This document shows, piece after piece, positions 50,822 to 59,400 of a stretch of DNA of 64,000 bases (position 1 is its first letter; each line of letters begins with the position of its first letter). This stretch comes from an uncultured Flavobacterium sp. Lineage in GTDB: Bacteria; Bacteroidota; Bacteroidia; Flavobacteriales; Flavobacteriaceae. The stretch lies in contig NZ_CALTYA010000008.1 of the NCBI RefSeq assembly GCF_943913405.1, positions 39,769 to 103,768 on the forward strand. The letters run 5' to 3'. The translations under genes were made by a program, and so were the position numbers. A model generated the notes under the pieces. That model was not told where the DNA came from. It ran no database searches and was given only the letters and a program-made list of their open reading frames with translations.

Positions 50822-53128
50822 TTAATTCGTAATTGTCTTATGGCTTTCCGGTTTCAGTTCTCTCTTCATATTTTCAACCGCTTTTCTCTCGCTTAATTTG
50901 TATGGATATAAATGTGAAATCCCGCTTTCATATTGCCAAGGAATATCTTTTGCTTCAAATTGTTCGTAAGCTTGTGCGTTTCTGACAAAATTTGGATCTA
51001 ATAAAAGCAGTCTTCCCAAAGCTACTAAATCAGCTCTTCCGTTTAAAATAATCGTGTTTATCTGGTCGATATCTTGAATCGTTCCTGTGGTAATTGTTGG
51101 AATTTTTACAGTATTTTTAATTGCATCTGAAAAGGGAGTCTGGTACATTCTTCCATAGCCCGGTTTTTGTTTTGCAATAGTATAGCCTGTGGAAACGTTG
51201 ATTATATCGACGCCTGCTTCTTTAAAAGCTTTTGCAATTTCTAAAACATCTGCTTCCGAAATACCATTTTCGGCCCAATCGAAAGCGGAAATTCTGATTG
51301 AAATTGGCTTATTTTGATCGAAATTTTCTCGAACAGCTTTAAAAACTTCTAACGGAAATTTCAATCTGTTTTGAATACTTCCGCCAAATTCATCGGTTCT
51401 GATATTTGTCAAAGGCGATAGGAAGGAAGCGAGCAAAAATCCGTGATTGGCTTGAATTTCAATCATATCAAATCCAGCTTCTTCAGCGTTTTTTGTCGCT
51501 TGGATAAATTCTGAAATCACGATTTTCATATCTTCAGCATCTATTTCCTTTGGAACTGGCATTTTATCTTTATACGGAATCGCAGAAGCAGAAAGCAAAT
51601 TCCAAGAATTTTCCAAAGGAATGTTGTAACCTTCAGAAGGCAATTTTACACCGCCACGTCTTCCGGAATGACCTAATTGAATTGCTATTTTTGATTGACT
51701 ATTTTTATGAACAAATTCTGTTACTTTTTTCCATCTATCTATCTGTTCTTTAGTGTTTATCATTGCGCAACCTAAAGTAACTTTTCCAATCTCTGAAATA
51801 GCGACAGATTCTGTAATAATCAGTCCGACGCCGCCAATTGCACGGCTTCCATAATGTACCAAATGCCAATCAGAAATTAATCCGTTTTCGGCAGAATATT
51901 GTTCCATTGGTGCCATTAAGATTCTATTTTGCAAATGCATCTTTCTTAAATCATAAGTTGAAAAAGCAGGTGGATTTTTTAAATTTTCATTTCCAATAGA
52001 TTTATTGAAATTAGCCAAAACTGCATCAGTAAAAGACGAATCTCTTATGGCTAAATTTTCAAAAGTCACTTTTTTGGAACGCGTCATTACGCCAAAAGCG
52101 AACGGCAAAAAATCGTGCTTTATGTGGCGATCCATATCTTCAAACCATTCGAGCGAAACCTTTGCGGCGTGCTGAATCATTTCAACGCGCTGACGGCGTT
52201 TGTTGTCATATTCTTGAAAAGCATTTTCGATATTATCTTGATTTTCAACAATGGAATCGGCCAAGGCAATCGCGCATTCCATGGCTAATTTTGTGCCTGA
52301 ACCAATCGAATAATGCGCCGTGGCTTTCGCATCTCCGAGCAAAACAATATTATCCTTATGCCAGTTTTTATTCGTAATTATCGGAAAATTACGCCAATGT
52401 GATCTGTTTGAAATCAATCCGTGGCCGCCTAATTCTTCCTTAAAAATTTCTTTAAGTTTTTGAATCGTATCTTCTTCATTTGTAGTTTCAAATCCTGCTT
52501 TTTCCCAAGTATTTTCTGTAGTTTCGAAAATCCACGTGCTCATTCCTTCTTCGTACTGATAAGTATGTGCGACGAAAGTTCCGTGTGGTGTTTCTCTGAA
52601 AAAATAAGTAAAAGCATCTAATGGTTTTGTAGAACCCATCCATACAAATTTATTTTTCTGCAAGACGGTTTTGGTACCGAAATATTCCTTCAATTGTTCT
52701 CTGATTCCGCTGTTAATGCCATCTCCGGCGACAATTACATCTGAATCTTTAAATTGGGAAAGATCATCAATATTATATTTGAAATGAAGATTAACACCTT
52801 CTTCACGGCATCTTTGTTGTAATAACTGCAAAAGTGTTTTTCTGGAACAGCCACAAAATCCATTGCCCGTGATGCGGATTTTTTCTCCGTTTCTGGCAAC
52901 ATCCAAATCATCCCAATAAGCGAAACGGCTTCTGATCAATTCGTAAGATTTTGGATCTCTAGTCAAAAATTCGCTTAAAGTTTCGTCCGAAAAAACAACT
53001 CCGAAACCAAAAGAATCATCGGCTTTATTTCTTTCGTATAAATCAATTTGACAGCTTGGAATTGCCTTTTTTAATAGAATCGAAAAGTACAATCCTCCGG
53101 GACCGCCACCAATTACAGTTACTTTCAT
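50822..53128 (-). CDS. bifunctional aryl-CoA monooxygenase/OYE-type reductase (anthraniloyl-CoA or salicylyl-CoA 5-hydroxylase-like)
   Basis: A 768-residue fusion. Residues about 1-375 are a flavoprotein monooxygenase: VIGGGPGGLYFS (FAD), AGDGINSGIREQ, and LLGDAKATAHYSIGSGTKLAMECA. Residues about 390-745 are an Old Yellow Enzyme barrel: MHLQNRILMAPMEQY, LGHSGRRGG, QANHGFLLASFLSP and RADLVALGR. This layout is that of 2-aminobenzoyl-CoA monooxygenase/reductase of Azoarcus; the first half also resembles salicylyl-CoA 5-hydroxylase (SdgC). The flavin reductase gene precedes it by 26 bp and the ligase follows. Substrate ambiguous. Confidence 0.9.
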   Translation of the reverse strand: MKVTVIGGGPGGLYFSILLKKAIPSCQIDLYERNKADDSFGFGVVFSDETLSEFLTRDPKSYELIRSRFAYWDDLDVARNGEKIRITGNGFCGCSRKTLLQLLQQRCREEGVNLHFKYNIDDLSQFKDSDVIVAGDGINSGIREQLKEYFGTKTVLQKNKFVWMGSTKPLDAFTYFFRETPHGTFVAHTYQYEEGMSTWIFETTENTWEKAGFETTNEEDTIQKLKEIFKEELGGHGLISNRSHWRNFPIITNKNWHKDNIVLLGDAKATAHYSIGSGTKLAMECAIALADSIVENQDNIENAFQEYDNKRRQRVEMIQHAAKVSLEWFEDMDRHIKHDFLPFAFGVMTRSKKVTFENLAIRDSSFTDAVLANFNKSIGNENLKNPPAFSTYDLRKMHLQNRILMAPMEQYSAENGLISDWHLVHYGSRAIGGVGLIITESVAISEIGKVTLGCAMINTKEQIDRWKKVTEFVHKNSQSKIAIQLGHSGRRGGVKLPSEGYNIPLENSWNLLSASAIPYKDKMPVPKEIDAEDMKIVISEFIQATKNAEEAGFDMIEIQANHGFLLASFLSPLTNIRTDEFGGSIQNRLKFPLEVFKAVRENFDQNKPISIRISAFDWAENGISEADVLEIAKAFKEAGVDIINVSTGYTIAKQKPGYGRMYQTPFSDAIKNTVKIPTITTGTIQDIDQINTIILNGRADLVALGRLLLLDPNFVRNAQAYEQFEAKDIPWQYESGISHLYPYKLSERKAVENMKRELKPESHKTITN

Positions 53129-53154
53129 TTATTTTATATTCTAAAAACGTATTT

Positions 53155-53760
53155 CTAATTTCTTTTTATTGCAAACAATTCACCCAATTTTGCATAATTA
53201 GCGCCAGCTAAACGTGAAACAGGCTTGTATGTTTCCAAATTTATTTTATGATCTTCCAATAAAACAGCGTCGTCGAAATGGAACATCACGATTCGCCCAA
53301 TTACAATTGTCGCCCCGCCAAATTTGTGATTTTCTAAAGTATAATGGTGAACCAATTCGCATTCAAACGAGATCGGGCTTTCTTTAACTCTTGGTGGTTT
53401 TACCTTTACAGAAGCAATAGGAGTGAGGTCTGCCAGTTCAAATTCGTTAACATCATGTGGAACATTTTGGCCCGTGATATTCATCTGTTCGACAATTTCT
53501 TCCGTCACCATATTGACTACAAATTGCTTGGTTTCCAAGACATTATTTAGCGTATCTTTTTTGTGTTCGTTGGAATGTGCCGTTGAAAACATAATATGTG
53601 GCGGATCATCGCCAACGACATTGAAAAAAGAAAAAGGAGCGAGGTTGGGAAGTCCATCTTCGCTTATGGTGGAAATCCATCCGATTGGTCGCGGAATTAC
53701 AGCTCCTGTGAGCAGTTTGTAGATTGCTTTTTGGTCTAAATGGTCAGGATTGAATTCCAT
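53155..53760 (-). CDS. flavin reductase family protein
   Basis: A 201-residue flavin-reductase-like FMN-binding protein: AVIPRPIGWISTI (near residue 17), NLAPFSFFNVVGDDPP and the KDTLNNV segment. It is the first gene of the aromatic operon. It may supply reduced flavin or act on a pathway intermediate; the adjacent monooxygenase has its own FAD and an OYE half, so an external flavin supply is not strictly required. The 226-bp gap upstream, shared with the divergent gene at 53990, should hold the operon promoter, but I saw no convincing TAnnTTTG on the minus strand. Confidence 0.9.
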   Translation of the reverse strand: MEFNPDHLDQKAIYKLLTGAVIPRPIGWISTISEDGLPNLAPFSFFNVVGDDPPHIMFSTAHSNEHKKDTLNNVLETKQFVVNMVTEEIVEQMNITGQNVPHDVNEFELADLTPIASVKVKPPRVKESPISFECELVHHYTLENHKFGGATIVIGRIVMFHFDDAVLLEDHKINLETYKPVSRLAGANYAKLGELFAIKRN

Positions 53761-53989
53761 TTTATTTGTGTTTGTACAAATTAAAGGAAATTTTTAGAAT
53801 TATTTTTAATGTAATGTAATTTTAGATTATTAAAAATACGAATAATATAAAATTCAGATTAGATTTTGAAAAACTATTGAAATTTTTATCAAAGAATTTT
53901 GTGCAAAATAAAGATTACAAATAATGAATGCTGACTTTGTTTTTTGTCTATAATTCTTTGTAAATTAGTAAGAATAAATTCTGTTTTTG

Positions 53990-54841
53990 ATGAAAACAAT
54001 TCTGCTTACCAAAGAAAAAATCCTTGAAATTTACAAGCCAATTTTTAATGAAACGCATAAAGGAATTCAAGGCCATGCTTTGATTATTGGAGGAAGTTAT
54101 GGCAAAATCGGTTCAATCGTACTTTCGACAAAAGCTTGCCTGAAATCGGGTTGTGGCTTGGTTAATTCTTTTGTTCCGGAATGCGGTTATGATATTGTTC
54201 AGATTTCTTTTCCCGAAGCGATGGTTTTGACTGATCCGAATAAAAAATATATCTCTAAAATTGAGTTTGAAATTGTTCCGAAAGCAATCGGAATTGGAAT
54301 GGGAATCGGGCAGGAGGAAATTACGCAGAAAGCTTTCCATAACTTTTTAAAATCTAATAAATATCAGCTTTTAATTGATGCCGACGGAATCAATATGCTC
54401 TCAACAAATAAAGCTTGGATTTCATTATTGCCTAAAAAAACAATATTGACGCCGCATTTTAAAGAGTTGGAAAGATTGCTTGGAAAGTGGGATTCTGAAG
54501 AAGAAAAATTAGAAATGGCAAAAGATTTTTCTACTAAAAATAATGTGATACTAGTTGTAAAAGGTGCTCCAACAGTGATAATTGACGCTCAAGATAGCTA
54601 TAAAAATACTACAGGAAATGCGGCTTTGGCAACTGCTGGAAGCGGTGATGTTTTGTCAGGAATCATAACGAGTTTGCTTGCGCAATCATATGAACCAATT
54701 GATGCTGCGAAACTGGGCGTTTATCTTCACGGACTTACGGCAGATTTGGCTTTGCCAGAAACAGGCTACCAATCTTTTACGGCTTCCACAATAATTGAAT
54801 ATCTCGGAGAGGCTTTTTTAAGCTTGGAAAATAAGCAGTAA
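53990..54841 (+). CDS. nnrD: ADP-dependent NAD(P)H-hydrate dehydratase
   Basis: A 283-residue YjeF C-terminal-type enzyme that repairs hydrated NAD(P)H with ADP. GHALIIGGSYGKIGS near residue 30 and the NAALATAGSGDVLSGIIT motif (nucleotide site) near residue 215 are the family marks. The epimerase half (NnrE) found fused in E. coli is missing; a separate gene elsewhere is expected. A TTG precedes the ATG; I take the ATG at 53990. Divergent from the aromatic operon. Confidence 0.92.
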   Translation: MKTILLTKEKILEIYKPIFNETHKGIQGHALIIGGSYGKIGSIVLSTKACLKSGCGLVNSFVPECGYDIVQISFPEAMVLTDPNKKYISKIEFEIVPKAIGIGMGIGQEEITQKAFHNFLKSNKYQLLIDADGINMLSTNKAWISLLPKKTILTPHFKELERLLGKWDSEEEKLEMAKDFSTKNNVILVVKGAPTVIIDAQDSYKNTTGNAALATAGSGDVLSGIITSLLAQSYEPIDAAKLGVYLHGLTADLALPETGYQSFTASTIIEYLGEAFLSLENKQ

Positions 54842-54842
54842 T

Positions 54843-55490
54843 TTATTCTTTGATTACTATAATTGTAGCCTTAAATCCAGTTGCAAGATTCCATTTATCT
54901 GCAGAAATTAGATTTTTTTTATCATCATAGACATGGAATTCTGCTGTATTTGGCCCTGAAAAGCCTTGGTTCAAAGCTTCAAAATCAATTTTGTTAAATC
55001 CTGGTTTTAGCGTGATGCTCAACCCTTTGAAATCGCTTTCAAGTGTAATGGAAGGAACTACAACTACATCATTTACAGATACTTTTATCATGTCTCCGTC
55101 AGGATATTCATGGTCTCTGTAAATTACGTTGACAAATTCGCCACTGTTTCTAAATTCACCAAAAAATTGGTTTCCTTTAATTACATTGTCAGGTTCTTTG
55201 CCATATTTTTTGTTTAATTTTTTATTGTATTCTTCTCCTGGATTGGCAAAAGTCTCAGTTTTTCCTCCAAAATTTACGCCGTCAGACTCTCCAATTTTAT
55301 ATTTGTCAGATTTTGGCTTGCTGAAAGTCGAGAAATCAATATCTGGAGCAATAGAAGTTGAAGGCGGAATCGCAGTACTTTTTGTCGTATTCTTAGAAGT
55401 AGTCGCAGGAATTGCAATCGAATTTCCTCTATCTACTTGAGAATGCAGTGCATATGAAAAAAGGAGTAAGAATGCAGTTATAAATTTCAT
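54843..55490 (-). CDS. hypothetical secreted protein
   Basis: A 215-residue protein from the ATG at 55490, which begins a good signal peptide (MKFITAFLLLFSYALHSQ); the frame opens 30 bp earlier. A Thr/Ser-rich linker (about 20-55) leads to a domain with DGDMIKVSVNDVVVVPSITL and KPGFNKIDFEALNQG, a beta-sandwich-like pattern. No family recognised. Its stop is 1 bp from the stop of the convergent nnrD gene. Confidence 0.78.
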   Translation of the reverse strand: MKFITAFLLLFSYALHSQVDRGNSIAIPATTSKNTTKSTAIPPSTSIAPDIDFSTFSKPKSDKYKIGESDGVNFGGKTETFANPGEEYNKKLNKKYGKEPDNVIKGNQFFGEFRNSGEFVNVIYRDHEYPDGDMIKVSVNDVVVVPSITLESDFKGLSITLKPGFNKIDFEALNQGFSGPNTAEFHVYDDKKNLISADKWNLATGFKATIIVIKE

Positions 55491-55683
55491 TAAACGTTTT
55501 TTAATAGTCTGAGTGCTCAAAATCTGTGCCTAAAAATAAGAAAAATCGCTGACTCTGGTTTTCTTTTAAATAACTTTTAGCATTTCCATTTCCTTCTATA
55601 TTAATTTAAAATTGTATTTTAGAGAAGAAATAAATATTTGGAAGCAAAATTATTGTTTCCAGCAAATCTTCAAAAAAAAGCCT

Positions 55684-57144
55684 ATGAAATTGTCTGTTGA
55701 AAGAAAACCAATAAAAGTCTACCCAGATTCAGGACGCGTCATTGCTCGTTATTTTTTTAATGGCGAAGAAAGAGCCATATCTTTGATCAAAAAAATTTTA
55801 GAACTAGACAGCGAAAGTATCTTCGGAATTATTTCTCCATTGTTGCAAGATTACTCAAAAAGACACCGGAATATTACCAAGAAATTGCTTAAAAATTGCG
55901 ATAAAGTAAAAGACTATATTGAGAAGGCGGGGTATAGTTATGCAAAATTAGATGACTATTCAAAATTATTGATTGGGTCTTATTTTACGCATGAATATTC
56001 TATAGAATCTGCCGCTTTTTTCAATCCGTCGATTGTTCCTGATCCAGACCAGTCTAATCTTGAAGAAGGACAATTGCGTGTTTTGATCAGTTTCAGGGCT
56101 GTTGGCGAAGGTCATATTTCTTCGATAGTTTTTCGCCGCGCGATGATTGACAAACATAATAATATCACGGTAATTCCGGCTGGAAATTATATTGACGAAG
56201 CGGAAAAAGTCCATAATATGATTTACAATAAAAAATTGTTTTTGAAAAAAGGCGAAGAAGCTGATATCAATAACGATTTTCTGAAAGATGTGGATGAAAA
56301 ATTGGAAGATCGCTTTGATTATGAAAGCCTTAAGAAAATAATTATCGAAGCAAAACAGAAGACTTCTGATGAAAAAACCACAAAAGAATATGATCAAATT
56401 CTCGCATTATCAGATAGTTACCGAAAAATCTGCTTCTCAAAAGATACTGATATTAGTGACCGCGTAATTTTTCCGATTTCTGATTTTGAAAGCAAGGGAA
56501 TTGAAGATGCGCGTTTTGTGAAATTTACGAAAGAAAACGGAAAAGTAGTTTATTATTGTACATATACAGCTTTTGATGGTCAGCACATTATGCCAAAATT
56601 GATGCATACGTATGATTTTTATAATTTTAAAACGGGTCCGTTAAATGGTGCTGGTGCAAAAAATAAAAATTTGGCACTTTTTCCGAGGAAAATTAATGGG
56701 AAATTTGCGATGCTTTCTAGGATTGACGGTTGGAATAATTACTTAATGTATTCTGATAATATCAATATTTGGGAAGATCCGATAAAAATTCAATCTCCAG
56801 AATATCCTTGGGAGTTTGTGCAGATTGGAAATTGCGGTTCGCCAATTGAAACGAAATATGGCTGGCTTGTGATGACACATGCGGTTGGGCCGATGCGCCA
56901 TTATTGCATCAGCGCATCTTTGTTAGACATTGATGATCCATCAAAAGAAATTGGTCGATTGAAAGATCCGCTGATTATGCCGAATAATGATGAACGCGAA
57001 GGCTATGTTCCAAATGTTGTATATTCTTGCGGATCGATTATTCACAATGACGAGCTTATAATTCCGTATGGATTGTCAGATCACAGTTCAGGATTTGCTA
57101 CCGTAAATTTGAATGTTTTATTAGAGCGGTTAGTGAATGGATAA
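55684..57144 (+). CDS. GH130 family glycoside phosphorylase/hydrolase
   Basis: A 486-residue protein from the ATG at 55684 (the frame opens at 55612 but the extension is not GH130-like). GH130 enzymes phosphorolyse or hydrolyse beta-mannosides. Supporting motifs are FRAVGEGHISSIVFRRAM, GIEDARFVKF with the catalytic Asp, CTYTAFDGQHIMPKL, and GNCGSPIETKYGWLVMTHAVG. No sugar transporter or mannan-utilisation cluster is adjacent, so the natural glycan is unknown. Confidence 0.88.
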   Translation: MKLSVERKPIKVYPDSGRVIARYFFNGEERAISLIKKILELDSESIFGIISPLLQDYSKRHRNITKKLLKNCDKVKDYIEKAGYSYAKLDDYSKLLIGSYFTHEYSIESAAFFNPSIVPDPDQSNLEEGQLRVLISFRAVGEGHISSIVFRRAMIDKHNNITVIPAGNYIDEAEKVHNMIYNKKLFLKKGEEADINNDFLKDVDEKLEDRFDYESLKKIIIEAKQKTSDEKTTKEYDQILALSDSYRKICFSKDTDISDRVIFPISDFESKGIEDARFVKFTKENGKVVYYCTYTAFDGQHIMPKLMHTYDFYNFKTGPLNGAGAKNKNLALFPRKINGKFAMLSRIDGWNNYLMYSDNINIWEDPIKIQSPEYPWEFVQIGNCGSPIETKYGWLVMTHAVGPMRHYCISASLLDIDDPSKEIGRLKDPLIMPNNDEREGYVPNVVYSCGSIIHNDELIIPYGLSDHSSGFATVNLNVLLERLVNG

Positions 57145-57212
57145 TGGATATATTGTCAAATAGGAGTTTTTTTGTGTAGAAAAGCTCCTATTCTATTTTT
57201 ATTATATTTGCA

Positions 57213-57244
<32 letters not shown>

Positions 57245-57289
57245 CAAAATCTACATCTTGCTCAGTTTTCCCTAGTTTGATTAAATCTG

Positions 57290-57297
57290 TATATTTG
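57290..57297 (+). promoter_or_regulatory. candidate -7 element for the 24-aa peptide gene
   Basis: TATATTTG matches TAnnTTTG, 26 bp upstream of the ATG at 57324. Another match lies at 57204-57211. No well-spaced -33 TTG was found for either. Confidence 0.45.
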
Positions 57298-57323
57298 CTC
57301 ACTTTCTAACCTAATTTGAATCA

Positions 57324-57398
57324 ATGGAATTTTTACTTATAATCGTTGTTGTTTTCTTATTGTTTTTTGCCCCGAAATACTTCCGTAAAAAAAAATAA
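57324..57398 (+). CDS. tiny membrane peptide (24 aa)
   Basis: ATG at 57324, TAA at 57396-57398. The product is one hydrophobic helix (FLLIIVVVFLLFFA) with a basic end PKYFRKKK, a positive-inside single-pass layout. It lies 3 bp from the stop of the convergent cbpM-like gene and downstream of a TAnnTTTG element. Too short for a family call; the helix plus basic end would be unusual by chance. Proposed only as a candidate. Confidence 0.45.
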   Translation: MEFLLIIVVVFLLFFAPKYFRKKK

Positions 57399-57401
57399 AA
57401 A

Positions 57402-57689
57402 TTACTCGTGAAGTTTTAAGCGATTTTTGAGCTCGCGAATTTCATCGTTCAGTTTGGTTTGTTTTTTAAGCATATTCAATATCACATCAATTCCTTCAGG
57501 ATTTATATGCAATTCATAATGCAATTGTCTGCAGCGTTCTAAATCCTGCAAACATTCTGGATCTAGAAAAATTTCATTGTCCTGGCGTGAAAATTCAAAA
57601 ATTCCTATTTCTTCCAAAACATCTATAAAAGACGTTTCTATATTATAATGGCTGCAATATTCGGATATAATTATTCTTTCTATTTTCAT
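57402..57689 (-). CDS. cbpM: CbpM-like chaperone modulator
   Basis: A 95-residue MerR-fold-like protein of CbpM type: N-terminal YCSHYNIETSFIDVLEEIG, then DLERCRQLHYELHINPEGIDVILNML and a helical end. CbpM binds the J domain of CbpA and controls its activity. It is encoded 12 bp downstream of the cbpA-like gene, the standard pair order. Confidence 0.85.
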   Translation of the reverse strand: MKIERIIISEYCSHYNIETSFIDVLEEIGIFEFSRQDNEIFLDPECLQDLERCRQLHYELHINPEGIDVILNMLKKQTKLNDEIRELKNRLKLHE

Positions 57690-57701
57690 GGCTGTAAAAT
57701 T

Positions 57702-58595
57702 TTAAAGTTTGGATAAATTTCTAAAAGCTTCTTTTTGTTCTTCTGATAAATTTGTAGGAATTTTTATATTGTAATTGATAATAAGATTCCCAAAACTTCC
57801 TTCTTTTTTATATACCGGAAGCCCTTTGTTTTTGAGTTTTACTTTCGTTCCGTTTTGGGTTCCTTCTGGCACTTTCAGCTTGACTTTTCCATCTAATGTA
57901 TCAACCGTAATCTCTCCGCCTAAAATTGCAGTAAATAAATCAAGATCAACAGTTTTGTAAATATCATCGTTAAGTCGCTTAAATTCAATGTCGTCGCTAA
58001 TTTTGAAAGTTATAAATAAATCTCCAGCCAAACCATTATTTGTACCTGGCGCTCCATGTCCTTTCAGCTTAATTACTTGTCCGTCAGCGATTCCGGCGGG
58101 CACGGTAATTCGCAGATTTTTACCATTTATAGTAATAGTCTGTTTATGCGTGCTTAGAATATCTCTTAAATTCAGCTGTAATTCTGCATTATAATCTTGT
58201 CCTTTAAATTGTGCCTGTTGCCTGCTTCTTCCTTGATTTCCAAACATCGAACTGAAAAAATCTGAGAAATTGCCACCGTCAAAATTCCCTCCAAAACTGG
58301 AATACGAACCGCTTTGTCCTTGCCCATGATATTGCGACTGAGACTGTTTTTGCCTTTCAAATTCATCAGCATGTTGCCAATTTTCGCCATAAGCGTCATA
58401 CTTTTTCCTTTTCTCTGGATCACTGAGCACTTCATTCGCCTCATTTATCTGCTGAAATTTTCTATGCGCTTCTTCATCATTCGGATTTACATCGGGATGA
58501 AATTTCCTAGCTAGCTTTCGATATGCTTTTTTTACTTGCTCGACAGTAGCCGTTTTATCAATTTCTAGTAATTTGTAATAATCTATAAATGCCAT
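57702..58595 (-). CDS. cbpA: CbpA-like DnaJ-family co-chaperone
   Basis: A 297-residue type II J protein. The J domain (about 1-70) has RKFHPDVNP with the HPD motif; a Gly/Ser/Gln-rich linker (about 75-135) follows, then the two beta-rich substrate-binding domains (KLKGHGAPG, LDGKVKLKVPEGTQ). The cysteine zinc-finger of DnaJ is absent, so this is CbpA rather than DnaJ. It works with DnaK under stress or low nutrient. Its cbpM-like partner gene follows. Confidence 0.92.
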   Translation of the reverse strand: MAFIDYYKLLEIDKTATVEQVKKAYRKLARKFHPDVNPNDEEAHRKFQQINEANEVLSDPEKRKKYDAYGENWQHADEFERQKQSQSQYHGQGQSGSYSSFGGNFDGGNFSDFFSSMFGNQGRSRQQAQFKGQDYNAELQLNLRDILSTHKQTITINGKNLRITVPAGIADGQVIKLKGHGAPGTNNGLAGDLFITFKISDDIEFKRLNDDIYKTVDLDLFTAILGGEITVDTLDGKVKLKVPEGTQNGTKVKLKNKGLPVYKKEGSFGNLIINYNIKIPTNLSEEQKEAFRNLSKL

Positions 58596-58660
58596 AATTT
58601 CAGATATATGTATTATAAATTTAATGATTTCAAACGAAATTTCAAGTCATTTTAAGACAA

Positions 58661-58693
58661 AAAAAACACCGCCATTTGGCGGTGTTTTTTTTA
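58661..58693 (-). terminator. intrinsic terminator for the DUF2911 gene
   Basis: AAAAACACCGCC pairs with GGCGGTGTTTTT around ATTT, with an A-run on the left that becomes a T-run on the minus strand. It lies after the stop at 58718 and before the cbpA-like gene. Confidence 0.9.
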
Positions 58694-58717
58694 AATTTCA
58701 AATCTTTAAATGAGATA

Positions 58718-59230
58718 TTATTTGATTTTAACAGGAATATCCCAGTTTTCCCAGCTTAAAGTAACATTGTCTTTATTTACTTTGTAAACTAATTTTTCTG
58801 TCAGAGAAGCTGATTTCTTAGGAGTAACTTTCACTCTCAATTGTTCTTCTTTATCATTTATTTTATAAGCGCCCCACTGTTTCCATTCTTTGTTGAAAAT
58901 AATTGTAGCTGATTCTTTTTCAGGAATTACAAAGAAAGAATATTTACCAGCAGGCAGTTTTTTTCCTTCTACAGTAATTTCTTTGTCTGTTTCAAAAGTA
59001 GTCGCATCATTTGCGCCAGCTCTCCATACTTTTCCATAAGGAACCAATTCGCCCCAAATAGTTCTTCCTTTCACAGAAGGACTTCCATAATTAATGGTGA
59101 TTGTAGCGCCATTAATTTTTCCTGTAGCCGTTTCTGCCGGACTCGCTGTAGCTTTCTTTTCTTGAGCATTTGCTAACGTTGCCATGCAGATTGTCATTAA
59201 AAATACGCCGATTTTTTTGTGTAGTTTCAT
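58718..59230 (-). CDS. DUF2911 secreted protein
   Basis: A 170-residue protein with a signal peptide (about 1-22, ending ANAQ). The DUF2911 core shows ITINYGSPSVKGRTIWGELVPYG and KVWRAGANDATTFET, followed by LPAGKYSFFVIP. The family is common in Bacteroidetes and is thought to be a beta-barrel/beta-sandwich exported protein without known function. Monocistronic with its own terminator. Confidence 0.92.
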   Translation of the reverse strand: MKLHKKIGVFLMTICMATLANAQEKKATASPAETATGKINGATITINYGSPSVKGRTIWGELVPYGKVWRAGANDATTFETDKEITVEGKKLPAGKYSFFVIPEKESATIIFNKEWKQWGAYKINDKEEQLRVKVTPKKSASLTEKLVYKVNKDNVTLSWENWDIPVKIK

Positions 59231-59375
59231 TTTGATTTTGTGTTGATTAGTGAATTTAATTTGTTAGTAAATATACGCAAGACCGAGGTTTTCCTATTTC
59301 AATATTATATTTTTTTTAAGAAATTTAACATTGAAATATTATTCCTTTTTGATTCAGAAATCAATTAACCTGAAG

Positions 59376-59383
59376 TATTTTTG
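59376..59383 (+). promoter_or_regulatory. candidate promoter for the EamA gene
   Basis: TATTTTTG matches TAnnTTTG, 17 bp upstream of the ATG at 59401. A TTTG at 59348-59351 lies 24 bp further upstream, close to the usual -33 distance. Confidence 0.5.
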
Positions 59384-59400
59384 TAATCAAATTTAAACTT

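Noticed and set aside
55966..56397. A 143-codon minus-strand frame within the GH130 gene
   Set aside because: Antisense to conserved GH130 sequence; product dominated by Phe, Ile and Arg with no recognisable motif.
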